The position numbers and the translations under genes were made by a program. From an uncultured Oscillospiraceae bacterium (GTDB lineage: Bacteria; Bacillota; Clostridia; UBA1212; SIG427), in the NCBI GenBank assembly GCA_902465325.1, contig CABQMV010000002.1, positions 1 to 37,294 of the forward strand: 37,294 bases of DNA, read 5' to 3'. Below are positions 22,377-28,779 of this stretch, piece after piece. Positions within the stretch are counted from its first letter, which is position 1, and every line of letters starts with the position of its first letter. The notes under the pieces are model-generated. The model was not told the origin of the DNA. It ran no database searches and saw only the letters and a list, made by a program, of their open reading frames with translations.

Positions 22377-23203
22377 GGATTGTCCTTTCTCCCCAGTGCA
22401 AGCGTCTTTTGTCTGCAAGCCTCCATTGCTCTGATAAGGCTGCTGCGGAAGCCGCTTTCCTCCAGGCTGGCAACAGCCTCTATGGTCGTTCCCGCAGGAG
22501 AGCAAATCTGATCTTTGAGAACAGCGGGATGGATGCTCCGGTCCAGCATAAGCTTTGCCGTTCCCAGAACCGCCTGCTCCGCCATTATATAAGCATCTTT
22601 TCTGGCAAATCCTGCCATAACCGCCGCATCGGCCATAGCCTCTACCATCAGACACACATAGGCGGGGCTGCTGGAGGTAACCGCTACCATTCCGTCAATC
22701 AGATCCTCTCTGGTCACCACCACATTTCTGCCAAAAGAAGAAAACATATCTAAAATAAAGGCCTGGGCCGCCTGGTCCTGCTCTGCATCGGTAAAATTAT
22801 GAAAATAAATTCCCGTTACACCCTCCCGGACCATTGCCGGCATATTGGGTATGGTCCGCACCAGCTTTACCGTGTTCTCTAAAAGACCTGTATAGGTCTC
22901 CACCTTCACTCCGGCTGCAATGGAAACAATGTATTTCCCGCTCTTTACGGCTTCCGTCCGGATTTCTTCCAGAAGCGCCGGAACAATATTGGGCTTTACT
23001 GCAATAAAAAGAATTTCTGCTACCGCTGCCGCTGCCGCCGCACTCTGGCTGACACAGATCTGATATTTCTCCTCTAGTTTTTCTGCCGCCGGCCTGTATC
23101 GGTCATAAACCAAAATATCTTTTGACAAAACAGCGCCGGATTCTATAGCGGCGCCCACAATAGCGCTTCCCATATTTCCCGCACCGAAAAAAGCAATCTT
23201 CAT
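22373..23203 (-). CDS. proC: pyrroline-5-carboxylate reductase
   Basis: Reduces pyrroline-5-carboxylate to proline with NAD(P)H. The 276-aa enzyme has the Rossmann motif FFGAGNMGSAIVGAA, FIAVKPNIVPALLEEI, VRTIPNMPAMVREGVTGIYF, and the family signature region ICSPAGTTIEAVASLEESGF. The start is uncertain: ATG 23203 begins directly before the Rossmann motif; TTG 23212 is closer to the AAGGG purine run. It is first in a two-gene operon with rnhA/nudix, coupled by ATGA, and preceded by a clear promoter. Confidence 0.95.
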   Translation of the reverse strand: MKIAFFGAGNMGSAIVGAAIESGAVLSKDILVYDRYRPAAEKLEEKYQICVSQSAAAAAAVAEILFIAVKPNIVPALLEEIRTEAVKSGKYIVSIAAGVKVETYTGLLENTVKLVRTIPNMPAMVREGVTGIYFHNFTDAEQDQAAQAFILDMFSSFGRNVVVTREDLIDGMVAVTSSSPAYVCLMVEAMADAAVMAGFARKDAYIMAEQAVLGTAKLMLDRSIHPAVLKDQICSPAGTTIEAVASLEESGFRSSLIRAMEACRQKTLALGRKDNP

Positions 23204-23252
23204 TTCTATCAATTCCCTTCTTTTGTATATCGCTGACTATTTCACCATGTAA

Positions 23253-23281
23253 AATATACCATACCGCCCGGGGAATTACAA
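23253..23281 (-). promoter_or_regulatory. promoter of proC operon
   Basis: Minus strand: -35 TTGTAA (23276-23281), 17-bp spacer, -10 TATATT (23253-23258), about 50 nt upstream of proC. The -35 begins just after the stop codon of the broken esterase gene. Confidence 0.7.
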
Positions 23282-23904
23282 CTCACACTCTCTCACCAAA
23301 CATGCTCCGGTAGAGTTTATACGCCAAAATATTTTTGGTTCTGGGATGGATTTCCCAGCTTTCACAGATATCACGGCTGACTACGGTACGCACCTTATAA
23401 AGCTCTTTCTCCGCCTGCAGCTGCGCCTCCTGTACCCGCCTCCAGCCCGCATCCCGCCTGGGATCAAAGTCGCAGATCTGGACAACTGTAAAAGGAAGCT
23501 CTCTGTCAGAAGCTGCCTCCCGCCAATTTTCTATCATTGCAGACAGCAGCGAAAGATACAGAGCGCCTTCCTCCTCCGTGGTATTGCTTTCTCCCTGATA
23601 CCAGACAACATTCCCTGCAGAAAAAGGCAAAACGGTTTCTGCCATAGCGTGATACAGCAGACCATCCCGATTCCATTTCTCAAATTCGGGCGCAAAGTGG
23701 TCATAGTGCTTTTTTCCTTCAGGTACATAAAATGCAGGGCGGCTCACAATATTTTCATCGATCCAGCTTTGAATAACAGAAGCGCCCTGACAGCAGCTAA
23801 TCACACCCACCGGCACATTTAAATTTTTTTGCGTAAGAGCCCCTAAATAATAACCCAGGGCCGACCAGTGCGAAATGCCAGAGGCAGAACACACCAGCCA
23901 CCCA

Positions 23905-23912
23905 TCCTGAGA
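23905..23912. repeat. 8-bp target-site duplication, left copy
   Basis: TCCTGAGA at 23905-23912 is repeated exactly at 24691-24698. The two copies bracket the foreign segment, and only one is needed to restore the esterase reading frame. Confidence 0.85.
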
Positions 23913-24338
23913 TGTAATGTATAAAGGGTGGTTTCACCACTACAATCATTACAATGACTGCGGCTCATTTGTGGCAAAATGGCGCATAGAGGAAAACGGA
24001 GATCGAACAGCAGGGAAGAAGCGAATCAGGAGCGTCCTGGGCAACCGGGGCGCTCATTTCTCTTTTATAGGCTCCCGGCTAAGGGCGCACTTACTCACCA
24101 CCCGCAAGCGGGCGGTGGTATGGCCTGCAACCATCGTGCGCTCTCCCGAGGGGACCACCTGGGCCTCACCATCCCTGCCCAGTACAGGCAGGTTAGCAGA
24201 CGCCAACGGCGGCTTGGTCATCGGCGGTGGAAGCCGATCACGATGACCGTGGGGTTTGGGGGCGGTCAGCCACCAACAAGCTGCGCCGGGTATATACCGG
24301 TGCATTGCTTGCCACTACTATCACACCTTATAAAAAAA

Positions 24339-24367
24339 TTGATTGCCGGTTGCTGATGTGCTATAAT
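24339..24367 (+). promoter_or_regulatory. promoter inside the insertion element
   Basis: Plus strand: -35 TTGATT (24339-24344), 17-bp spacer, -10 TATAAT (24362-24367). It lies about 40 nt upstream of the small membrane-protein gene and reads towards the right end of the element. Confidence 0.8.
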
Positions 24368-24415
24368 CAATTTCAGCTGAGTTCGGCAAATCTGGATTTG
24401 TGGAGGAACATGATT

Positions 24416-24640
24416 ATGAAAAAGATACATTTTGGGATTATGTTATTTTTGCTTGGTAGTATAGGCTACCTCATTATGAGCCTATATTTATCTGCAAATC
24501 AGTATAATTATAATGGAATGACTGGAACATTTGCCGCATTACTTGGTAACGAATTGCTGGTTCCGTATATGCTTTTTTGCGCTATGGGAATAGTAGGATT
24601 TGTTATTTGCGTATATGAGACATTTTTTCGCAAAAAGTGA
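24416..24640 (+). CDS. small two-helix membrane protein carried by the insertion element
   Basis: A 74-aa protein (MKKIHFGIMLFLLGSIGYLI...) with two transmembrane helices (about 5-25 and 48-68), a polar loop containing NQYNYNGMTG, and a basic C-terminus FFRKK. GGAGG lies nine bases before ATG 24416; ATG 24410 in the same frame is too close to it. I do not recognise a function. A near-consensus promoter, a good ribosome binding site and a complete frame make it likely to be expressed. AT-rich codon use differs from neighbouring chromosomal genes, consistent with transfer. Confidence 0.65.
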   Translation: MKKIHFGIMLFLLGSIGYLIMSLYLSANQYNYNGMTGTFAALLGNELLVPYMLFCAMGIVGFVICVYETFFRKK

Positions 24641-24690
24641 ATAGAAAACGACTTCAAGTTTGTCGGTGAAATCACCCTTGACAAATCTTC

Positions 24691-24698
24691 TCCTGAGA
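24691..24698. repeat. 8-bp target-site duplication, right copy
   Basis: The second exact copy of TCCTGAGA, matching 23905-23912. Confidence 0.85.
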
Positions 24699-25103
24699 AG
24701 CTATACTGGCACCTTCTTCCGGCCTGTCCACAGTAAACATCCGAAGCAGAGGATTATCCTGATAGGCTCTTTCGGAAATGGCATCCTCGTGAAGCTCAAA
24801 CTGAAAATTTGACTGTCCGGCGCACAAAATCACCTCTCCTACCATAACATTCTGCAAAATCCTAGCGCTTCCGTTAAGGCAAATCTCCATAGAATAAGGG
24901 CCCCCGTATTCCATAGGCGGAATCTGCACCTGCCATTGGTCTTCTCCGGACTCTGTCCGGGCACGCCGGTCGCAGAACAGGATTTCAACCGTCCCTTTTC
25001 CCGTTCCAAAAATCTTTATGGGCTTACGGGCCTGTAGCACCATATTATCCGTAAAAATGCTGTTTAGTTTCACCGTTTCAGACACTCCTGTTTTTTTTAT
25101 TTT

Positions 25104-25131
25104 ATCATATCAGATAAAACAAATTCGTCAA
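25104..25131 (-). promoter_or_regulatory. promoter of the broken esterase gene
   Basis: Minus strand: -35 TTGACG (25126-25131), 16-bp spacer, -10 TATGAT (25104-25109), about 30 nt before the GTG start. It is intact, so the truncated N-terminal fragment may still be transcribed. Confidence 0.7.
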
Positions 25132-25204
25132 CAAACACTATATAAATTTTCTATATTCTGCAAACACTTTCGGTAAAACACCGTTATAAAATTAATAAGG
25201 CTTG

Positions 25205-25324
25205 ATGATTAATACCCGGACGCTCTACGAGCTGGACGGAACGCCTCATGTGCAGGTGGACGAGTACATGAAACACCGCTTGCAAAACAAGCTGATCCGG
25301 GCCATCCTAAAGGACAGCCTATGA
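25205..25324 (+). CDS. short reading frame, probably a remnant of a mobile-element gene
   Basis: A 39-aa frame, MINTRTLYELDGTPHVQVDEY..., ends KDSL and overlaps by ATGA with a second small frame at 25321-25395 (24 aa, MRKRRAQGQQAAASGTFLWV...). The coding is GC-rich and abruptly follows an AT-rich stretch (25086-25200). No ribosome binding site precedes the first ATG, which suggests the true N-terminus has been lost. The tight overlap and composition resemble small genes of clostridial integrative elements, but I cannot name a family. This may mark the left edge of the transferred cassette. Confidence 0.35.
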   Translation: MINTRTLYELDGTPHVQVDEYMKHRLQNKLIRAILKDSL

Positions 25325-25383
25325 GAAAACGCCGGGCGCAGGGCCAGCAGGCCGCCGCGTCCGGCACTTTCTTATGGGTTTTC

Positions 25384-25495
25384 CTACGCATTTAGAAGCT
25401 CTCTTTGGCGGGGATTGGGTAATCTGCCCCACCTGCCTGCCTACTGTGGCGGGAAAACCTTGAAATAGCGGGCTTTTATTCCCTTAAATGCGTAG
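25384..25495. repeat. 11-bp perfect inverted repeat with a 90-bp interior
   Basis: CTACGCATTTA (25384-25394) is exactly complementary to TAAATGCGTAG (25485-25495). The interior holds no gene and is GC-rich. It lies upstream of the response-regulator promoter, so it may be an old element end, a recombination site or a structured leader. Confidence 0.5.
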
Positions 25496-25597
25496 ACAGG
25501 AGGTATCTTTTCCGCTGCCGTTTGGCCTCATTCTTCCAGCTCGTGCCTATCTCTGGATATGCCCTATACTTACACTGTATTATTCACATTTCCCGCC
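25496..25597. other. noncoding DNA upstream of the regulatory cassette
   Basis: No gene, repeat or hairpin that I can support. It separates the 11-bp inverted repeat from the promoter at 25598-25626. Confidence 0.4.
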
Positions 25598-25626
25598 TTG
25601 TGTTCTTTGGACGAATGAAATATAAT
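25598..25626 (+). promoter_or_regulatory. promoter of the response regulator/kinase operon
   Basis: Plus strand: -35 TTGTGT (25598-25603), 17-bp spacer, -10 TATAAT (25621-25626). The weak -35 with a perfect -10 would suit activation by the LytTR regulator, although I see no clear pair of LytTR direct repeats upstream. Confidence 0.65.
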
Positions 25627-25645
25627 AAAAAATGTTATCGGAGGT

Positions 25646-25750
25646 ATGAATGTAGGGAGTGTTTGGCTGCTCCCAACAAATACAGAAACATTAGCAGATT
25701 GGCACAGGAAGAAATGTGGTGATGAATGTGATAAAAATAGCAATATGTGA
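25646..25750 (+). CDS. possible 34-aa leader peptide overlapping the response regulator start
   Basis: ATG 25646 follows CGGAGGT, although the spacing is only 1-2 bases, and opens a 34-codon frame (MNVGSVWLLPTNTETLADWH...) ending at 25750, past the regulator start codon at 25722. Translation through the overlap could couple the two. It has no signal peptide or recognisable motif. It may be chance. Confidence 0.3.
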   Translation: MNVGSVWLLPTNTETLADWHRKKCGDECDKNSNM

Positions 25751-26447
25751 CGATGAAGAAAAAGCCGTCGCCTTGCATGAAAAGATCGTTAAAGCCTGTT
25801 TGCAGTCGCAAGGTATCGGCTATGAAATAACAACCTATACCCAAAGTCGCAACCTGCTTTATGACATAACCGATGATGGATTTTTCTATGACTTGATTTT
25901 GCTGGATATTGAAATGCCGGGAATTAGCGGAATGGAAATCCCGCAGCAGCTTAAAGGCTTTCTTCCGAATGTTAAAATTATCTTTGTGACCTCGCACACA
26001 GAATATGCCATTGATGCCTTTGAACTTTCTATCTTCCGCTATGTGCCGAAAAACAATCTGGAAGTGAAACTGGCAGCCGCCGTGACCGATGCCGCCAAGC
26101 TGATTGAATTGGAGGTCGGTCAGGAGTACACAATCCAAACGGCAAGCCGCATGGAAAAGATACCATATAAAGATATTTTCTATATTCAGCGGGACGGAAA
26201 AAACGCCAGTATTACGTCCAGCGTCGGGATTGCAAAGGTACGAAAGAGCTTGCAGCAGGTTTTTGATGAACTGAATACACCAGAGTTTATTTTTATTGAC
26301 CGAGGCTGTATTGTCAACATCATTCAGATTATGAAAATCAGCGACGGGATGGTTGTACTAAAGAATGGCGAGCAGTTACCCATCAGTCGTTCCCACTTGC
26401 AGGAGGTCAAGCAGAAAATCAATCAGTTTTGGGGGGCGCATATATGA
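25722..26447 (+). CDS. LytTR-family response regulator (AgrA-like)
   Basis: A 241-aa two-component output protein. The receiver domain (about 4-120) has the acidic pair in CDDEE, the phospho-acceptor Asp62 in LILLDIEMPG, the Thr/Ser in FVTSHTEYAID and the Lys in YVPKN. The LytTR DNA-binding domain (about 135-240) shows KIPYKDIFYIQRDGK, IFIDRGCIVNI and LPISRSHLQEVKQK. Family knowledge: such regulators bind paired 9-bp repeats near -35. The start is ATG 25722, with GTG alternatives at 25716, 25719 and 25728. It overlaps the kinase gene by four bases. Confidence 0.92.
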   Translation: MNVIKIAICDDEEKAVALHEKIVKACLQSQGIGYEITTYTQSRNLLYDITDDGFFYDLILLDIEMPGISGMEIPQQLKGFLPNVKIIFVTSHTEYAIDAFELSIFRYVPKNNLEVKLAAAVTDAAKLIELEVGQEYTIQTASRMEKIPYKDIFYIQRDGKNASITSSVGIAKVRKSLQQVFDELNTPEFIFIDRGCIVNIIQIMKISDGMVVLKNGEQLPISRSHLQEVKQKINQFWGAHI

Positions 26448-27730
26448 TGGAGTATATTTCAGCGATTTCCTACTTTCTTACCAATGAAGTGCGCCTGCTT
26501 TTGGGGATTTTCCTTGTCGCAAAGGTGATGAACTTCCTGCCGAAAAAAAGGTTACTGCTTTTGTCTGCGGCTGGCGGTGTTCTGGTAACAGCTCTGCAAA
26601 TTGCAGGATTGTCGATGATTGGTGTTTTGGCCGTCGAATTGCTGGTGATAACTGCGGTTACATGGTATTGCCTACGGGACAAATTAAACCTTTGTCTGTT
26701 CCTGATTTTCTTTTATGAAGTCGGTGTAGGGCTATGGGATTTCCTGCTGCAAGCGGGATTAGGCATTATGTTCCGTTCGGAAAATTTTATCAATCCCAAT
26801 GCTATGGAATACCTTGCCGGTATCTGGCTGGTACGCCTTTTAATGCTCATTGGGGCGATCACTCTGGTAAAGCAAGAACATCCAAACGCAGGGACACTTC
26901 GGGCTTTGTCTGTTCTTGTCATTTTGGGAATGTTTGGTGCTGTAACCCTGTCAGAGCAAACCATCCTGCCACTGAACGAAGATCAGGTAGGCACATGGAT
27001 TATTCTGTCTATCATATTGCTGTTTGCAATCTTGTTCTACCGTGTCAACCAGCAGCGTGAAATGGAGGCGGAAATTGCAAAACTAAAACAAGAGCAGGCG
27101 GAAATCGTAGAGCGGGATTATCAGGCGTTGCGCCGTACTTATGCGGACAACGCCAAACTGTATCACGATCTGCATAATCATATTGAGGCTATTTACCAGT
27201 GCCTTATACAAGGTGATACCAAGGAGGCAGTACGGTATTGCGAGGACTTGCGTACCCCTGTCCGGCAAATTTCACAAACTGTTTGGACGGGTGACAAAGC
27301 CCTTGATTATCTCATCAGCAGTAAAATGGCGTTGGCCGGGCAAGAGCAGATCAAAACAAAGGTCAATATCGAATATCCCCATAATACCAATATCCGCAGC
27401 GTGGACTTGACAACTATTTTAGGAAATCTGCTGGACAACGCTTTGGAGGCGGCCAAATCAGCCCCTGAGGGCTTACGCTTTCTTAATCTGACGATCCGGC
27501 GGATTAACGCCATGCTCATTATCAAAGTAGAAAATGGATATGGTGACACGCCCGTACAGGAAAACGGAAAGCTGCTGACTTCTAAAAAGGACAAAGCCTT
27601 TCATGGATGGGGACTGAAAAGTGTCCAGACAGCGGCGGATCGCTACGATGGAACCATTCGCACCGATTACAAAGACCATGTGTTCCAATCCGTTGTCACC
27701 CTATCTTTCCAGCCGGTCAAAACAGCATAA
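26444..27730 (+). CDS. GHKL-type sensor histidine kinase (AgrC-like)
   Basis: A 428-aa membrane kinase, partner of the upstream regulator. Residues about 1-205 form six or so transmembrane helices, the sensor. A coiled segment (EMEAEIAKLKQEQAEIVERD) leads to the phospho-acceptor His in LYHDLHNHIEAIYQ. The ATPase domain shows an N-box (ILGNLLDNALEAA) and a G-box (HGWGLKSVQTAADRYDG). This architecture is that of peptide-pheromone or antibiotic sensors in Firmicutes. ATG 26444 overlaps the regulator stop (ATGA); the reading frame upstream of it lacks a start. No pheromone precursor is obvious nearby. Confidence 0.92.
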   Translation: MMEYISAISYFLTNEVRLLLGIFLVAKVMNFLPKKRLLLLSAAGGVLVTALQIAGLSMIGVLAVELLVITAVTWYCLRDKLNLCLFLIFFYEVGVGLWDFLLQAGLGIMFRSENFINPNAMEYLAGIWLVRLLMLIGAITLVKQEHPNAGTLRALSVLVILGMFGAVTLSEQTILPLNEDQVGTWIILSIILLFAILFYRVNQQREMEAEIAKLKQEQAEIVERDYQALRRTYADNAKLYHDLHNHIEAIYQCLIQGDTKEAVRYCEDLRTPVRQISQTVWTGDKALDYLISSKMALAGQEQIKTKVNIEYPHNTNIRSVDLTTILGNLLDNALEAAKSAPEGLRFLNLTIRRINAMLIIKVENGYGDTPVQENGKLLTSKKDKAFHGWGLKSVQTAADRYDGTIRTDYKDHVFQSVVTLSFQPVKTA

Positions 27731-27743
27731 CCCCTGCTTCGAC

Positions 27744-27799
27744 AAATGGTAGGCGGCCAAAAGCTGCCTGCCATTTTTCGCGGTCAAAAACCTACCATT
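27744..27799 (+). terminator. terminator with a competing downstream arm (possible attenuator)
   Basis: AAATGGTAGGCGGC (27744-27757) pairs with GCTGCCTGCCATTT (27763-27776, two mismatches/wobbles), with a 5-nt loop and a T-run to 27778: an intrinsic terminator just after the kinase gene. A third segment, CCTACCATT (27791-27799), is perfectly complementary to AATGGTAGG of the first arm (27745-27753), so a competing fold could disrupt the terminator. This could set the level of ABC-cassette expression from the kinase promoter. Confidence 0.55.
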
Positions 27800-27892
27800 C
27801 GTGGACATTCCCGCACACAGGGGGCTTTGGGTGTATGCTTGCATTGTAAACAAGAAACCCAATGACATACAGAAATATAGGAGGTTGTTTGT

Positions 27893-28063
27893 ATGCGTCA
27901 CTTTTATTTTCGTTTGATCCTCGGCATCGTTTTTATCTGTTGTATGATTTACAGCTTTATCACTATGAATATCCCGTTTGCTTTGCTGTATATCTTCCTC
28001 GGCGGTGTGTTTCTGTATTCCGCCTATTCTATCTGGAAGAAAGAAAAAGATAATCGGAGGTAA
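27893..28063 (+). CDS. 56-aa two-helix membrane peptide
   Basis: MRHFYFRLILGIVFICCMIY... has two hydrophobic helices (about 7-24 and 28-46) and a basic tail KKEKDNRR. AGGAGG lies eight bases before the ATG. The stop is six bases before the ATPase start, whose ribosome binding site (CGGAGG) lies inside its last codons. Function is unknown. Small membrane proteins placed first in ABC operons may be accessory subunits or immunity peptides; this is inference from position. Confidence 0.75.
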   Translation: MRHFYFRLILGIVFICCMIYSFITMNIPFALLYIFLGGVFLYSAYSIWKKEKDNRR

Positions 28064-28068
28064 GCAAT

Positions 28069-28779
28069 ATGAGCAGCACGACACTTCTTTCCCTGGGCAA
28101 ATTAAGCGTCTGGTACACTGCCAATCATCCCGTACTTTCAGATTTTTCACTGGATTTGGGGACAAATGAAGTTGTCGGGCTGATCGGGTTGAATGGCGCT
28201 GGTAAGACAACATTTATTAAAACCGTTGCCGGGTTACTGCCGGGCTATCGTCTGGACAGCGCCGCATGGAACGGTCAGCCGTTCTCATTCCGCGACAAGG
28301 CGTTCAAGCGAAACCGATACATCGTCTTTGCGGAAGATCGGTCTTTTCAGTATTTCACATTCCGGGAATATCTGGCGTATGTGGCTGCGTCTTATGGCGT
28401 ACCGCTGCCGGATGTGACCGGGCTGGTAAAAGGCTTCCACTTTGAGGATTATACCGATGTTCTCTTAAAGGAGCTGTCCACCGGCAATCTGAAAAAAGCC
28501 TATCTGATTACAGCGTTTGCCCTGCGTCCCAAGCTGTTGCTTTTGGACGAACCCGTGAACGGGCTGGACTTTCAAAGCACAGAGTTTTTATACCAGCTTA
28601 TGGGCGGTTATAAGCAGTATGGGACGCTCCTGTTTTCGTCCCACATCTTAGAAAGCATTTGTCTGACCTGTGACCGCGTACTGGTTTTGGAGCATGGCAA
28701 GATCAGTCAGACATTCACTGGCGCGGAGATTGCTGCCGGAAACATCCGGGAGGTGCTGACCGATGAAGAACACCATTAA
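28069..28779 (+). CDS. ABC transporter ATP-binding protein
   Basis: A 236-aa ATPase with Walker A GLNGAGKTT (about 42-50), signature LSTGNLKKAYL, Walker B LLLLDEPVNGLD and switch His in FSSHILES. The Q-loop region (FAEDRSFQYFT) is atypical: Glu-Asp stands where Gln is usual. It resembles exporters for drugs or peptides (bacteriocin-immunity type). It overlaps the permease gene by 17 nt, so the two are co-translated. Confidence 0.93.
   Translation: MSSTTLLSLGKLSVWYTANHPVLSDFSLDLGTNEVVGLIGLNGAGKTTFIKTVAGLLPGYRLDSAAWNGQPFSFRDKAFKRNRYIVFAEDRSFQYFTFREYLAYVAASYGVPLPDVTGLVKGFHFEDYTDVLLKELSTGNLKKAYLITAFALRPKLLLLDEPVNGLDFQSTEFLYQLMGGYKQYGTLLFSSHILESICLTCDRVLVLEHGKISQTFTGAEIAAGNIREVLTDEEHH

Larger units (their letters stand above)
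23913..24690. mobile_element. 778-bp insertion element without transposase
   Basis: Both ends are the same distance from the 8-bp duplication and form imperfect inverted repeats: reading inwards, AAGGGTGGTTTCACC from 23924 and AAGGGTGATTTCACC on the opposite strand from 24679. The duplication size would fit the ISL3 or IS256 families, but no transposase frame is present. The left 400 bases are GC-rich, with hairpins (for example ACCACCCGC with GCGGGCGGT near 24099-24118) and no convincing gene. The right 350 bases are AT-rich and hold a promoter and a small membrane-protein gene. It is probably a nonautonomous or internally deleted element with captured DNA. Confidence 0.75.
23283..25073 (-). 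pseudogene. SGNH/sialate O-acetylesterase-like gene interrupted by an insertion
   Basis: The 5' part (24691-25073) encodes an N-terminal beta domain and VILCAGQSNFQFE, the SGNH block I serine (GQSN). The 3' part (23283-23904) encodes DGWLVCSASGISHWSALGYY, NVPVGVISCCQGASVIQSWI, WYQGESNTTEEE and a C-terminal WEIHPRTK with the likely catalytic His. Removing 23905-24690, which leaves one copy of the 8-bp duplication, gives 1005 nt, an uninterrupted frame of 334 residues plus stop. Related enzymes remove acetyl groups from sialic acids or plant polysaccharides. The start is probably GTG 25073, ten bases after AGGAG. The interrupted 5' part now ends at a stop inside the element. Confidence 0.85.

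Noticed and set aside
22377..22655. 93-codon N-terminal extension of the RNase HI-Nudix frame
   Set aside because: It overlaps proC in another frame, is rich in Gly/Cys/Arg as expected of shadow coding, and the ATG at 22376 with the ATGA junction is the natural start.
24054..24305. Minus-strand 83-codon frame inside the insertion element
   Set aside because: No ribosome binding site and a Pro/Arg/Thr-rich composition typical of GC-rich noncoding DNA; opposing frames on the plus strand are equally open. It vaguely recalls sequences in integrative elements, but I cannot support a gene.
25522..25722. Plus-strand 66-codon frame before the response regulator
   Set aside because: It spans the promoter at 25598-25626, lacks a ribosome binding site, and has no recognisable pattern.
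27893..28063. 56-aa peptide as an AgrD-type pheromone precursor for the kinase
   Set aside because: It has two full hydrophobic helices and no processing motif or acidic tail, and no AgrB-like protease is nearby.
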